A stretch of 64,000 bases of DNA from positions 758,316 to 822,315 of the forward strand of contig WBMW01005641.1 of assembly GCA_013396635.1 (NCBI GenBank). The letters are read 5' to 3'. This stretch comes from Penelope pileata (Eukaryota > Chordata > Aves > Galliformes > Cracidae). A program made the translations under genes and the position numbers. This document shows positions 27,011 to 42,000 of the stretch, piece by piece; position 1 is the stretch's first letter; every line of letters begins with the position of its first letter. The notes beneath the pieces were generated by a model, which did not search any database, had not been told where the DNA came from, and was given only the letters and a program-made list of their open reading frames with translations.

Positions 27011-30000
27011 TTTCCCTGGGGCTGCCATCGCCTCAGCTCGGTGAGCCTGGCCTCTGTTGCCCCACGGGTGTGTCTGAAGAACAGTAAAAACAACCCTGAA
27101 AGCAGAATTTTCAGCCCTTTATCCACAAGGTGTGTAGTGCCCCTTGCATGCCATGCGCTGGCATGGCTGCACCTCCCTCCAGGGCAGCGACAAAGGGACC
27201 TGTTGGATAAAGTCCTTATCTAAAAGCAGCTTTGCAGTGGCTGGGCTTGCTTGGCCCCAAAGCCATTGTTTTGCATCGTTTCCTGTCAAGTGTCCGGTTC
27301 TGGGGTAAAGGGCTGCTGAGTGAGCATGCTGCTGGGAGGCTGCAGTGAGCAGGCAAAGCTGTGGTGGAAGGCTGAGGATGTGTGTGCATGTGGCAGCAGT
27401 GAGTTGTTGCCTTGGATCTTGACCGCTCGGGAAGGATTCCTCGGGCACCCCGCTCTTCTGTGCGTGGCCATTGGGTGTTCCTCCTTCATGCACCGCTGTG
27501 AGGAGCTGCACGTGGATGTGGATGGCACAGGTCACAGCTGGCCTTCCTTTCCTGGTCTGTTTAGCTCCTGTTTCAGTTCCTTCTTGCATTGTCAAGCAGA
27601 CCTCGGTATCACTGTAGTGCTTAAGAGTTTACAGTGCAGTAAACATGAGTGTTAGTGCTTGGGTTGGATGGATTTCCTCTTCAGAGAACCATTCCCTAAA
27701 AGGCATGAGGGAACAGCACCACACAACTGCTGAGAACTTTGATCGCTTTTCTTTAAGGCACTGCTTTCGACACCTGTGGGTACAAAGACTCAGCAAAATG
27801 CCTTCAGAGAGGATTTTCAGCTCTTGCATGCATTGACCTTTCTAATGTCCATAATCTGCCCATTTCTAGACAACCAGCGATCTTTAAAAATCCAAAGATT
27901 TACTTGCTTAATAGAGGCTTTTGCTCAGATGAGCCACAAATCTCTGAGTATTCCACCTCAGCTTAGCCAGCAGCTTGGTGTGGGGTGCTGTGAGCTGTGG
28001 GTTTGGATGGTTGAGGTGAAAGTGGAGCTGGTGCTGTCTGTCACTGCACACCACCTTCTGCATTGACCAATGGGGTGGAGAAGCTGGTCTGAAAGAAGAT
28101 GGGACAGGGAACATCATAAGCTGTCCTGTGTGTGAGATGAAACCGTATAGTGGATTGGGGCAGGGAGGTAGGACTGCCTTGGATGAAGCAGCATCAGGAA
28201 GGTGTGTGTGGGGGGAACAGAGGGATAAGGGTTTGTGTGTGAGGCAGTGGTTCAGTAGGGGATGGTGGTGCAAGTGAAGGCTGGCATTGGGAAGGGGTTG
28301 AGAGAAGAGCAGGGCAAGCTCTGTGAAGAGTTTAGCAAGAAAGCTGTTTGAAATGGGAATCTGGGATTGTTTTTTTTTTTTGCAACCAACCAATGGGGTG
28401 TGCAGCAAAGCAAGACTGAAGATGGGGGCAGGAGCGGGAGAAGCGGGGGATCATCTCCCTGTGGAGATGGGTTTGGGAGTGTTGAGAGCGTTGGTTTTGG
28501 GCCCAAACTTGAGACAATTCTGTCTTCCACTTACAGTAGAAGCTTGCTGTAAAAGTGCTGCTCTGTCTACTGGAGAACAGAACAGTGTGCACAAGTAGTA
28601 CAGCTCTAAGGACACTAAATTTAAGTATGTGAGCAATCTTCTGTAACTCTTTGTGTATGCAGTCTAAAGTTTTGTATTTTTGTAATTCCACCGGGGAATA
28701 CCCTTACTATAAAAAATATACCCAAAAAAAAAAAAATCACACCCTGTGTGTGAGCCTTGCAAAGCTCAGGGAAAGACTCAGGGCAGAGAGACAAGATAGA
28801 TCCCTCAGGAAAAAGCTTCAGCTCTGTTTTTTTTTTTGTGGAAATTTATGTGCAGTGTGCATGGGTATTTAGGAGCTCTCAGGTTGCATTATTTGAAAGG
28901 AGCCGTCAGTCTCATTGGGAGCTTGGAAACCTTTTAATTAGTCTCTAAAAATCCCCACCTTAAGAGCAATGTAGACATTATCTGATGTGGGTGTTTCAAC
29001 TTAAGACGAATCAATCGGAATTTTGCTCTGTGAGGAGGTGGGTTGTGTCCCTGGTGCTTGTTGTTAACTGAAATAGCTGAAATAGTAGCATTTAAGTGGT
29101 GTTTTGCTGATAGTTCTGCCATGCACATATGAGATAGTGGTGCCACAGTGCTGATCTATCCCATCAGTGAGGAAAACAAGGGGCAAACACTGGCAGTGAT
29201 GTTTCTTGAAGTATGTTCCCACTTTTTCTGATGTGCACACCGTGTAGCATGTCTACAGATATCTCTAGGTGTGTTACATGTGGATCACATGGAGAAAAAC
29301 TTTTTAATTAGAGCTGTCACTCTTGCTGTCATTGTTTTGTTATAGCTTCTACAACATTAGTATGGATGTTGAGGTTTTTTCAGGTAAAAGTACTTAACAG
29401 AAAGCAGACTGTTCTCGTGTTTGTCCTGTAAACTGTGATTACAAAGAATGGCCTTTGAGTAGGTAAGACTGGTTTCATTTCAGTGATTAACCTCTATAGG
29501 GAAGCACCTGGATTTCGTCATTGACAGATGCTGGATTATTTCCCATGATCTCAGTGTTTGTGTGATTGGGAGACAAGGGTTACTGGGTGACTGTGTTGAC
29601 TCTCCTCAGCAGGTCAGCAATCACTCTGAATGCTGTGCTTTTCATGGGCAGCATAGCATTACCAGGCTAAGTTGGATCCTTTTGTGTATGAATGTGTACA
29701 TCCACAAACACCCACTCTTTAATAAAGTTAATAGTGTGATTCTATATGGATATGGGGAAGATGTTCTGCTTAGACTTCTTCACACCAAACGTTTCCATGG
29801 ATGAAGTGACAACTTTGTGTGGTAGGAGCTGTAAAATGATGGAATATTCCCCAAATAGAGCTGAACTACAGAACCACTTTGGGGAATACTTGCAGTGCTA
29901 CTTTGTTCAACTTCTCATTTGTTATGCCTTGTAACACAGTAGTTAATGGTTTGTAAAAGTTTGATCTCCTTTTATTTTTCAATTTGGCACAGTTAATTTT

Positions 30001-33000
30001 TAAGCCTATTTGCAATATCAACAGGATTTTATTCTAGAACCAGCTAGGTTTTTGATACTTAAAACAGCATTTGAGCTAGATTTTAGATGATGGTAACTCC
30101 CAGTGCATGGTAACTATCAGCACTGAGAAATCAACTGAAAACTTTACTTATCTCAGTTAATTATTCTGTCCTCATAACAAGATCCTGAATAATGGCAGTG
30201 AAGCTGCTCCAGATAAGTTGAGAGCAGGGAAACTGTGTGGTAGGAGGAAGTGTATTTGTTTTCAGTAGCAAGAGGAGATGAGTGTGGTGAGCTGGGATGA
30301 AGACACATCCATGGGTTCTTCTGTTCATGTAGTGTCTGTTGCCACAGCTTTTCTGCCAAACAAAAAAAGTTAATCTTGATCACGTTCCTTGTGGTTTATT
30401 CAATGATTGGGAATATATTGAAACTGTAGTTTCAATATAGTGTGAATAAGCATTAGTGACAGCAACCTTCTGATGCACTTATTAATAAAAGTTACTCCTA
30501 CAACTTCAGTGACATCTTTTCTTACCTCCCACGTTCTTAACCTGAGAATACATCTATCCTTTGGAAAGGTAAAGATTAAGAGGGGGGGGGGGGGGGGGGG
30601 AAAAGAAAAAAAATGCCCACTGCCGAAAAAGATCTTGATGCTCATCTCTTCATGGGATTTACATCATGAAGACTCTGACAGTAGAAATTTGAAGCATTCT
30701 ACTGTGGAGAGAACCAGGAACCGATCCTGAAGCAGGAAGTAAAAGTTGTCACAGTCATGGGCTTTAGTGGGGAAAAAAGTATTTTTGCTAAATGAAGTGA
30801 GTGGTTAAGTTTCAGTGAGCTGAAAAATGCTGTTCTGGCCATTTTCGGAATAGAACAGGCTTTAAATCCCATGAACTCGATTTAGCTCTACTATTTGAAT
30901 TATAATGTGGAATCTTTCTTGGTTGACTAGAAATTGTTTGAATGCTCTGCACATATCTCATAAATAGAAGGAAGAGCCCTTCTCAGCAGCCCCCAGAGTA
31001 CCCAAGTCAGATTGTTAAGATTGATCTTGAAGAACAGATGTGTCAGATGTGTTCTGAAAGTGCTCAGATATTTATCCTTAAATCAACTATTTAATTCTAG
31101 GAAATGATTTTCATCCATCGATTCTATTTGATGATTTTGATGATTTGATGATGTATGTCTGGAAAGTGAAACCTTTTCACAGATTGCAGGTGTGTCTCGG
31201 AGTCAGGAGGGGGAAGTGACTGCAAAGAAAGGGAAACAAGCTATAAGCACAGGAGTAACAGAGTAAGATGCTGTTTTTGCTAGAGGTTTGAGAAAACATG
31301 CCTGGGCAGGAACTGTGAGCACGCAGGAAATTCATACGTGAGCTTATACCTTGGATAGTCAGTGTACCGTCCTCTGATCAGTGCAAGAATTTACCTGCAT
31401 CAGATAGAAAACAAAGTGTTCAAAACCCATTCTGTTTGATTTGATAAGCCTTCTGTGACCAGAGAATTTTATTCTTTAAGCAATTACATAGGAACATTTC
31501 TGAGGTAGAACATCTATTGGGAAAGGTTTGCTTAGCCTTTTGTTTGGATTTGCGAAACAGTAACTGTTTCCTGTCATTTTTCCAAGAATTCTCCCTTCTC
31601 CTCTGAACCTCTCGTTGATGAGGTTTGTGGAAATGCTATGCATGGATGGCTTGCAGAAATGCAATCAAATTTCCTCTATCAGGTAGCTAACCCATGTTTG
31701 TTCAGGTTAGCCTTGGAACAAAGTTCAGGTGGCAGCAGAACAGCATCGAACAATTTCACAACTACACGTGACCAAAAAATAAAGAAGTCAAGATTTTGTA
31801 ATAAAGAAGCCAAGATTTTGTAACAGCCCATAAAATTGAGCACAGTTCTTACAAACAGTATCAGGTTATACCTCTGCAGTGATTTATATGTTTATTCTAG
31901 CATTAGCAACGTGTGAACTGCTGTCTTGATTCTTTTGATAGAAAATGAACTGCGTGGCAAGGTTGTCTGGGTGACAGGAGCTTCAAGTGGAATTGGAGAA
32001 GAGTTGGCTTACCAGCTATCAAAGATAGGAGCTTTGCTTGCCATCTCAGCAAGAAGAGAGGATGAGCTGGAAAGAGTGAAGAAGAAATGCCTCCGTAAGT
32101 ATAAGTTCTTACTTTGTGGGCAGTTCCACTCTTGCTGCGGTGAAGTTGCCACAGAAATAGTAACCCACAAAGCACAGGAATAAATTTTGTGATGAAACTA
32201 AACTTTATGCATAACTTGTTTGTATATTTGAAAATAGTATTTTGTTTTCTTGAGAGAAGGCTTTGTGTAGGCCTGTGGTGTGAGTGCCTTCATGAGCTGG
32301 TGTTACCTCAAAATCTCATCATTAATTGCAAGTGGTCTTATAAGTTGCTGAATAAGTACAGCGGGTAAGGGAGGAAATGAAGGGGTATCATTCTATGTAG
32401 GTCACTCCAAAAGTAATGCCTCCTATTTATTTCTGTGGAAACTGCAACAGATACAAAGAGCACAATAACACTACTTGATAGAGGAAATTCTCGGCTACAA
32501 AACGCTGTTTTTCAGCAGAGTCACCACCATTAGCTATGCATTTTTGCCAGTGATGGACAACAAAATCTGCATAAAACTCTGCACCAGGGAGGTGATCCAC
32601 TGTTTCACAGCTGCTATGACAGTGTTGTTGCTAGGAAAATGTTGCCCGTGAAGTCCATCTTTCATCAACCTGAACAAATGAAAATCGGAAGGCACCAAAT
32701 ACATACTATATGGTGGGTGTGGTAGGACAGTCCAGCCTAGATTGGCAGTATGCTCCATGATCTTCAAACTGGTATGGAGCCTGGCTTTATCATGTTGCAA
32801 GAGAATGATTGTGTGCTTCTCTGGCCTGACTCTGCAAGTTTGAGCCTTCAGCTTAGTCAGCATCATGACGTAGCTGTCAGAGCTGATGGTTTTTCTGGGT
32901 TCCAGGAAATTCAGAATCACCCCTTTTCTATCCCAAAAGACAGTGCACATCACTTTGTCTGCTGAGGGCTGTGTCTTGAACTTTTTCTTCAATGGGGCAT

Positions 33001-36000
33001 TCACATCTTGCTGCTCCATGGACTGCCATTTTGGCTATGGCTTGTAGTGTTGACACCATGTCTTGTCACCAATAATGATGTGATTCAGGAAACTGTCACC
33101 TTCAGCCTTGTATCCATTCAATAGTTCTTGGCAAACTCGCATACCGTGTTCTTTCTGTTCCTGTGTGAGCATTCATGGGACCCACTTGGTGGCAACTTTG
33201 TGATATTCCAATGTTGCCACAGTTTCTAATGCACTGAAGCTGATGTTCAGCTCCGTACACAGTTCCCTGGTCATACTCTGGTAGTTTGTGCTGATGAGTT
33301 GATCAAGATGCTCTTCATTTTGTGGTGTGACAGCTGTGCATGGCCAACTGGAAAGTGGTTCATCTTTCACATCGCTGTCACCACTGCTGAAACACACTGC
33401 CCACCTCCTCACTGTGCTCACATCCACTGTTTGGTCTTCATAAACATTCAGCACTCATCAGTGAATGTCAGTGGGTGCAATTTTTTCTGTGTGGAGGAAT
33501 CTAATTCCTTGCCTTTGTTTCATACCCACTTCCATGTCAGATGCCATTTTGTCAGACTGCCCTTCTGCTGCTATCTGTCACACAGCAACAAAACTTAATG
33601 AAATATTGGTGGGAAGGTTCAGCCTCTACTGCCATACCACCACCATCTCCATCTGATGTTATGGACCAACATAATAAAACAGGAGATGTTACTTTCAGAG
33701 CATCCCTTGTATTTAGAAACAAATGATGCAGCTGCATGCTAGTGAGAAGTCTTCTTTCTTTGGGTTTATGCACCCTAAAGTCAGATTGACAGCTGCTGAG
33801 AACTGTCCTCTTTGGAAAAGGAATGAATGGAAATGTTCAGATAAGGTTCTGAGCAAGTGCATAGAAGAGGATCTCCTGTAGATCGTGAGGAACAAATGTG
33901 AAGCAGGATGTTTAACTGTTCCAGTTATCTTTCATATGCCTGCTGAGTCCATAGCCTGACTTCATTCCTCCTCTCTTTTTCCCTCCTGTTTTCTGGCTCC
34001 TCTGAGAGGAATAGCCAGTTAGTTAATATCGATAAATAGTAGTGTTGAATATGATTAACACTGTATCTTTGTCAGTGCATTTACACTCCATATGTCAGCA
34101 CACAGTACCGTATAATATGCATATTCTAACACTGACAGTTTCTTCCTCAAAATGTCGATTAAGGTCCTCAGTTTATGTGACACACCAGTGAGTATTGAAA
34201 TATTTGTCTGGCCTAGCACCTGAAAATTTCTAGAAATCTAAAAGTTGTGTCAGACTACTTGGAAAATCTGACAGGGATCTTTCAGAAATACACTGCTCCT
34301 TTTTTCCATTCTCTGATGCTTCAAAAAAGCTGTCACTTAAATAGGTATCTTCAAAAGGAAGCAAGGGACATCAGGTGACAGCGAGGTTAGGTGCTAATCA
34401 ATGAATTCAAATACTGTATGACGCAATGTTTCGTGGTCAGGAAAATATGCAGCTACACTTACGTCTGTGGCCATTCGTTGTCATTGCAAAACCGATAAGG
34501 CTAGATGCGCTGGCAGGGGCTGTAAACTGGATGTCCATTTTCAAGTAACACATGCATGAGAAAGTGATGTGCTAAAGAATATGCACAGGGATTATTTCAG
34601 TGGATCTGAACCAAGAGCCTAGATTTATCTAGAATAATTTCTGCCTCCGCCAGTTTGAAATAACCACGTGAATGTCTTAGCTGTAGTATATACTAGTCTT
34701 ATGTAGCCATGTGTTTCAGAATTAGATGCTACTGTAGCTTTTTTAGCTATGGATCAGACTGGCAGGAATACAGGAAAATCCTCAGTGACATGGTTACTCT
34801 GTATTCTCTGTAGCCAGCCTTTAGGTAGTGGTAGAGAGCAGTTGGCTCCTTTGCCCTCTTACCCGTCTCTTCTCTCTAAACTCAGCCTTCCATCCCTTTC
34901 CTTAAATTAGCATGTGTGGTAGCTCACCTAGCCATCTTGGTGCCCTTTGCTGCAGTTTGTCAGTATTTGTTCAAACTCAACCTGCCCCTTCTATTGCAGC
35001 CCAGTAGCATTTATAATTGCCAGAGCCTGTTGCTCGTTGATGTTCGGCTTCCAGTTGACTTTTCATCAGGATCTCAGGTCTTGTTTGGGGATCTGTTACC
35101 TAACCATTTGGACATTGGTTTGCAGTAATGCATAACGTTATTCTGTCCCAGGTGCAAAATTTTTCGTTTGACTTTGAGCTTAATGAGGTTTGTCAGATCA
35201 TCATTACAGCTTGTTAAGATGCCTCCAAAAGGCAGTTCTACCTTCCAGCACAGCAACTGCTCCTTTGAACTTGCTTTCAGCAAATGTTGAGATAATATCC
35301 CGTGTTTCATTCCATCATCAGGGTCATTAATGAAGATATTAAAAAATAGGACCCATCCTTCAGGCATTGTTCCAACATGGGGCCTCACAGGCAGGAAGGA
35401 GCTCCCCCAGACCTCCTGCCTCACCACAGGCTCCCCTCCATGGGCTGCAGCTCTGGCCCAGTGGCTCTCCATGGGCTGCACCCTTCTCCAGGCCACATCC
35501 ACTGCTGCACCTTGGGCTCGTCCATAGCTGCGTGTGGAGATCTGCTCCGTGTGGTGCCCATGGGCTGCAGGGGGTCAACTATTCCAGCATGGGCCTCTCT
35601 TGGGCTGCAGGGAGCTTCTGCTCCATGCCTGAAGCACCTCCTGCCATCCTTTTGCACTGACCTCAATGCCTGCAGGGCTGTTTCTCGTTTTCTCACTCCT
35701 CTCTCTCAGCTGCTGTTGCACAGCAGTTTTTCCCTGTCCTAAATGTTCTCTCCCAGAGGCATCCCTGACGTCGCTCATAGCTCAGCTCTGGCCAGCAGTG
35801 GGTTGCTTCTGGAGCTGATTCTGACCTGACAGCTTCCAGCTAGCTAACGTCTGGGCTCTGCTCATGAAGGCTGCCCCTGCAGCATCCTTCTGCCAAAACC
35901 TTGCCACAAAAAACAAGTACACAGGGTAACTTGTCCCTCCTTCCACCTCTTGTGTATTTGCTTTTTGCAATTGAGTTCAAGGGTGTTCTGCAAGGTTTAA

Positions 36001-39000
36001 GCAGCATGGGCTGGGTTAAGATTGAGCTGCAATGCATAACATCAACTTGAACTTGGCTGTATTGTATGGCATAATTGGAGCTAATAGGCTTTCACATGCC
36101 TGCAGTAGGTGCTATCCCCAGCAGCAACTTAACTGGATAATTGACATTAGTGTCAGAACAAAGCATGTTTATCTTGTTCAAAATTCAGACACCACCCTGT
36201 GATATATGTTTATGCATTCTCAGTGCTTAAATGCTGAAGGTAAGAGAAGAAAAGTTGTGTAAAAGCTATGGTAATACCTGTTGTCATCCACATGCAAGTT
36301 CCACGCTTCATTGCACCTCCGCAGGAGGAAGACAAAACAATTTGTGTAACATAAATTATTTTTACAAGTGGCCTTTTTATTTTCCTGAACCATTTTGTGC
36401 AACAAGTTGAATTTTACCAGTAATACTGGAATTTGTTTTCTCTTAAATGCCCTTAAAGATAAATGGGAGTGTCTCAGTTTGGTAAAGCTCAGTTATGATT
36501 TGATTATGGGTAGGAAAAATGAATGAAAGACAATGTATTATTTATGGAATTATGCAGTAATTGAGGTTGGAATGGACCTTGAGGTCATGTCATCCAGCCT
36601 CTGTTAAAGGGCTTTGTACAAGATAGAAATAAATGATAGAAGAAAAAGGGTTAAGAGCTGAGAAATTGTCTGTGCTGAGTAATGCTATTTCTGTTATGAG
36701 AAACTGCTATCTCAGATTAGGATGTATTCAGAATAATCATTGATTTGAAATCCTCAAGGGGATCGTAGGGGAAGGAGGTGTACACCTGATGTCATAAGAA
36801 AATACTGTTTTAAGTTATTGTTACTTTTGCAGTTGTCTTTATAAACAAAAACACAGAGAAAACACAGAAGCAGCTAGTTGAATTTGGGTGTTTGCAACAA
36901 CTTTTTAGTTAAAAAAAATAACTAGAACTTAATGAACTATCAAAAGGAAAGGCAGTCTGTGATGGCTTACCAGGAAAAATGTTACTCAGAAGACATGCTA
37001 CTTGCTGGTTGGGCAGTTTGGTCCTGGTCAGAAGCCATGTGGCATAAAGCTGCTATGCAAGGAGACATTAAAAGCGGCCTTGAATGGAGCTACATTGAAA
37101 TCTGGTAGCTTTAAACCAGACGAATGGGTTTATTATATCCAGTTGCTTAAATACTGGTGACCTTTGAACAGAGGCAAGCTACGGATTTCAGTAACCTTAT
37201 CTGTACATCACTGTAGAGACAAAGTTCAACCTGACCTGTGTATGCCAGTAGTGATGAGAACAACAGTGCTTTAGGCTCCCTGTTTATAGAGCACAGCTGG
37301 CTGAAGGGGAGCAGGTGTACATTATTGTGGCTAGGAATCAATTCAGAAACAAAAATAGCCCTATCTATATAGTATAAATGAAGTAAATTTTTTTATATCT
37401 AGTTTAAAAAACAAAAAAATTAACATTGAAGATTTTATTTTTTTGAGTCAAACGCCCCTAAACCCCAGGGTAGCAAATCCCTGCTCTAGAAATAATTTCT
37501 ATGGAAAAGGTCAGTTGTTCCAGGGAGGTAGTGGTGGAAACACTCAGCATAAAAACTTGAACTTGATGACAACTGACTTACATTCCAGGAGCTGGATGTG
37601 TTGAAAGCTCTCAGTTAAACAAAAAACTTCTTACAGAATATCCCAAGTTAGAATGGGTGCTTGAGCAGTTTACCTACAAGGAAAATGTCAGGGCTGCCAA
37701 TAAGCTGTGCTTCTGAATGGTTCAGTAAAAAATTTTGATATCAAATAATTGTGTGTTACTCCCAACTATTGCAATTTATTTGGAGAACTGATTTTTCTAT
37801 AGTGTGATACACAGACCTATTTAATGAAGTCAAACATTTTGCAAGCAAAAACATGATGAGAAAAAGACTTGGTAGGAACAGATTAAAATGGATTCTGTAT
37901 GGAGATAAAAATGAAAACAAAGAGAGCCTTCTATTTCTATCTTAATGTTATGGTTTCTTGGTGTCTTTTTAATGAAATTGTGGGGTTTAAAAACACATCA
38001 ATCACAATTGTTGTATTAGCTATCTTACTGATTCCTGTTCACTTTATGCTTGTTTTTAGAGATCAGCAACCTGAGTGATGAAGATATCCTTGTTCTGCGT
38101 CTCGACTTGACTGATAGAAGCTCTCATGAAGCTGCAACCAACAGTGTTCTTAAGCATTTTGGCAAGGTAAGGAGCACTGCTGGGGCTGAATTTCTTTTTT
38201 ATCTCTTATACCTGTATGTATGTCTATATCTCACTTTTATTCTATCATATGGTAAATTTACCAATGCTTAAATTCACATCTTGCTTAAGTTTCATTACTG
38301 AACATGAGAAATAATACCTAAATTCTTATCCCTTCTGTTGGTTGCTTGCTTTTGAGTTTCAGCAGGCTTTGCAGGGAGACAGCAAATAGCAAATAATCAT
38401 TGGCTGTTACCAAGATTAAAAATTAACTTGCTTGATGCCACTGCATTTTTGGACCAAAAGGAGCAAGCCTCATCTGTATATTCTAGGCTTAAAATTGTGT
38501 ATGAAAGTCAGTTTTATTTTGTAGTTTTGGTCATGCATGTAATTTGGATTCAGAGCAATATGGGACAAAACTGGACATCAGGCACAACTGTTTACCTTGT
38601 CTGGTGCAGTCTTTTGGACTGTGAGTCCAGACTTCAGGTAGTAGCAGTCGTATCTGACTGATGTATAATGGGCAAAGCTTCAAACTAGGCCTTTAGTCCA
38701 CTGCTACTTTGGTGTCGCAGTGAAATTATTGGTATTGGATTTGTTTCTTCTGTTCTTTAATGTAGTTGGTTTCCAGCTGCTGTTGTTCCTGTACCAAGAG
38801 TTAATGTTGTTTTGCATCAAACACTATTCCTATTTTGTTGTCTCTGCTCAAAATTAATCAGCCCTCAATTCAGAGGAGTTGTGCATTGGGGAAGACGGGA
38901 GAGACTAGTCAGCAATTAACTGAGGAAGGGCAAATATTAAAGAAAATATGTTGTATTTATTTATCATTTTATCTTTCCTGAGATTGATGTTTTGGTCAAC

Positions 39001-42000
39001 AATGGTGGACGTTCCCAACGCTCTCTGTTCGTGGATACAAACCTGGACGTCTTCAGTGCCATAATGGAACTTAACTACCTAGGCACGATCTCTTTGACAA
39101 AACATGTCCTGAATCACATGATCCAAAGGAAAAAGGGAAAGATCGTTACTGTGAGCAGTGTGATGGGTATCATGGGAGCTCCTCTTGCCTCAGGGTACTG
39201 TGCCAGCAAGCATGCTCTGCAGGTAAGTTATATTTTTGACCTTTATTAAGTCTTATTGTGTGATAGACCAGCATCAGTTTTAGTGCTGTAGCAGAGGGCT
39301 TTATTCTGTGCAGGAAACACAAGTTTTACCTGAAATAGCACGCAGGTTCTGAAAGTTAAGTAGAATTAATTTTGTCCAAAATGCTCTGAAACCTTGAAAG
39401 AATGATTCTAGACTGAAAGAATTAAGGGAGAGTGGACTCTTCTCTGGTTTCTAATTTTGCAGCCTTTAAAATACCCTTGAATTGAACTTCAAACCCTTCA
39501 CAAACTTCAAACTCTTCAAACCCTTCAGCTAACAGCAATTCATTGTTAGAGAATCTGCTTTGTCTTTAGCAAAACAAAAGGTGAGCCTAAGGGGACCTGA
39601 ACTTGGATCTTAAGAACTGAATAGCCACGTGTCCAGGACATGATACCTTGATCAAAGCAGGAAGAGATGAAATGGAGGCTACTTTAAAAACAAAAAAAAA
39701 AAAGCTCCACAAAGCTGTCAAACAAAATGTTTTTTTACAGATGAAGTTCCATTGAATAAAACTTGTATTACCTAGAAATATACTTTTCTTAAACACACTG
39801 TACCTGTTTATAATAGTGTATCTTCTTATACATGGGAAACTTCCTATATTAAGAATTTCTGACTGTAGTGCACAAATATAAGACAAAAGTGGTGATGGTG
39901 GTGTTCTCTAAATTATGCCCAAACTCTTATTCTATAATATATAAAACCATTTGAACTCACTGAACAATTTTTGATATTGAAGGTATAGAAAGCACATAGA
40001 AGCATACCATACAGAAACTCACAGCAGTTGTTCTGAACTGCATGTGCAGCTGTGGCTGTTGTGGAAGAAGGATTTGCACTGCTTCTGACCTAGCTCCACC
40101 ATTTGCTCAGAGCAAATGGATCCTTACTGCCTCTCCTCATCACACTCTGTGTGCAAACTTGCAGATGGTGTTGAGTTGGGGAAAGTCCCTGTGCACATAG
40201 CATGGAGTGTGGTGCAAAAACAGAGAGCATAATGCTTGAAAGCTGATCTCAGTCCTGTCAGGGAGAAAGAAGCACTGCAGAGAGGTTTTAGACTATAGGA
40301 AGTCTTTAGGACGGTGAAGTGAGAACAATGGTTGATAAAGCAGACTAACAAGAGAAATGAGAATTCCTGATCTAGGAAAATCTGAAAGAATCTTCCCAGT
40401 GGTTTTGCATCTTGCTGTGGCGTGAAGAACTGGCAGCTCGTAGTGCCTTAAGAAGGAGAACCTATTCTCTCCTGCATAACACTGAATCTTCAGTTTTGCT
40501 TGGAAAGATTTCTGAAAGCCATTTCACTCATGCAGAAAAACATTAAAGAAGAACTGAGTAAAGTGTCTGGGGGAGAAGGAGACTGCCTTCATCATTGCGG
40601 AATCGTTTGTTTAACTAGCAAATTTATTTAGACTTATTTGTCTTTCACCACTGTTTGGCTTCCTGCTAATGTACATTTTGATCTCAGTAAGCTAATCTTC
40701 AGCTGTACTCAGTGATAATTTTAAAAACAAAACTCTGGCACGTTCCTCCTCCCTGCTGGGTTTAGGCACATGAGCAGAGCACATAACTTTGCTCAACCTA
40801 TTGGATCGATATCTTTCTGACAATTTGACCACCACCAACAAACATGTAATGAGTGGCTGACACTGCAAAGCCATTAGGCACTTGAAAGAATGAATGTGGA
40901 AGACAGTGACAGGTCTCTGCTAATAGAAAATTTTCTGTTAATGACAGGAAGAGATCTGCTACTCTTCATTTTGTGGCAGCAGTGAAATTGCCTATTAGGG
41001 GCCAGCCTTTGGTTTAGGTCTAGTAGATTTAATCAGAACGCAATGTGCAGAAGCGTGGATTCCACTTATGCTCCTTAATTTGAAAGTGTTCTTTCACTTG
41101 AATTACCTTTTGGCTGTGGTGCTGCTGGAATAAGCATGGCTAGTTAGTTGCAGAGGAATTCAAGTGTTGCTTTAAAAATTCTCAGAACTTTGAAATTCAT
41201 GCGAAGATTGAAAATGTGGAAGATGCTAAAAGGAAATAGTTCAAGTTTTTGTGTTAGTTAAAAACAAGCTAACTGAACTGCTTATACCTCTGTTAGCTTC
41301 TAGGTCTGCTCAGGAATCAGGCCAGACTCCCAAACCTCCTTGCTTGTTTCTTTTGCAATAATCCTGCAAATACTAGTTGCAAGCTACTTGCAATATAGAT
41401 TTTGAAATCAGTCTGAGTGTCTTACCAGTCTAGAGCTATGGGTAGATGTAGGCTTGAAACCCCCAAAAACTGTAAAAGCTTTTCTGAAATACCAAACTTC
41501 ACCAGTGCTGTTCAGATAAAGGAAGTCTCTCAGAATGGTAGTCTTCTGCAGAGAGGTGAGTAGCCCATCTCTGATGATGACCAAGAAAGAAATGACAAGA
41601 GAGGAGTTGGGGAAAAATAACACAAAGCACTAAGTGATGTTTTTCTTGTGTCTTCCCAGCATGTCTCAAGCTAGGGTCTTCCTGAACCACAGATTGCATT
41701 TTGGCCACCAGTTACTGAACATATGTCCATGTCTGACATAAATTCCTATGTTATGTGGGTTTTTTTTGTTGTTGTTATTTGAATTCATGCCTTGGAGTCT
41801 GCTGCGTCTGACACAGTTAAGGCTGCAATCTTAAGTTATGCCTCCTTTGAAGAAGTCCCTCCTTTTGTTCTGTTTTTTTTTTTTTTTTTTTAAATTTCCC
41901 TAAAATGGCATTTGCACAAGGAAGGATGGAAGGAATTCTGTTAAGAATCAAATTTTCTTTAAACAAGCACACCTTGATTCATGCCAGTTGGAACCCTTCA

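Larger units (their letters stand above)
26894..31941 (+). other. DHRS7: DHRS7 intron 1
   Basis: No coding exon or recognised mobile element. It contains a G19 tract (30582-30600), GATGATTT-rich sequence near 31115-31155, and a 22-base tandem duplication (31778-31821) about 120 bases before exon 2. Confidence 0.8.
32095..38059 (+). other. DHRS7: DHRS7 intron 2
   Basis: The longest intron. It holds the decayed mariner (32400-33705), a CR1 piece next to an LTR-type remnant (35085-35925), and a possible CR1 scrap at 36550. The rest is unique AT-rich sequence with no coding signal. Confidence 0.85.
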
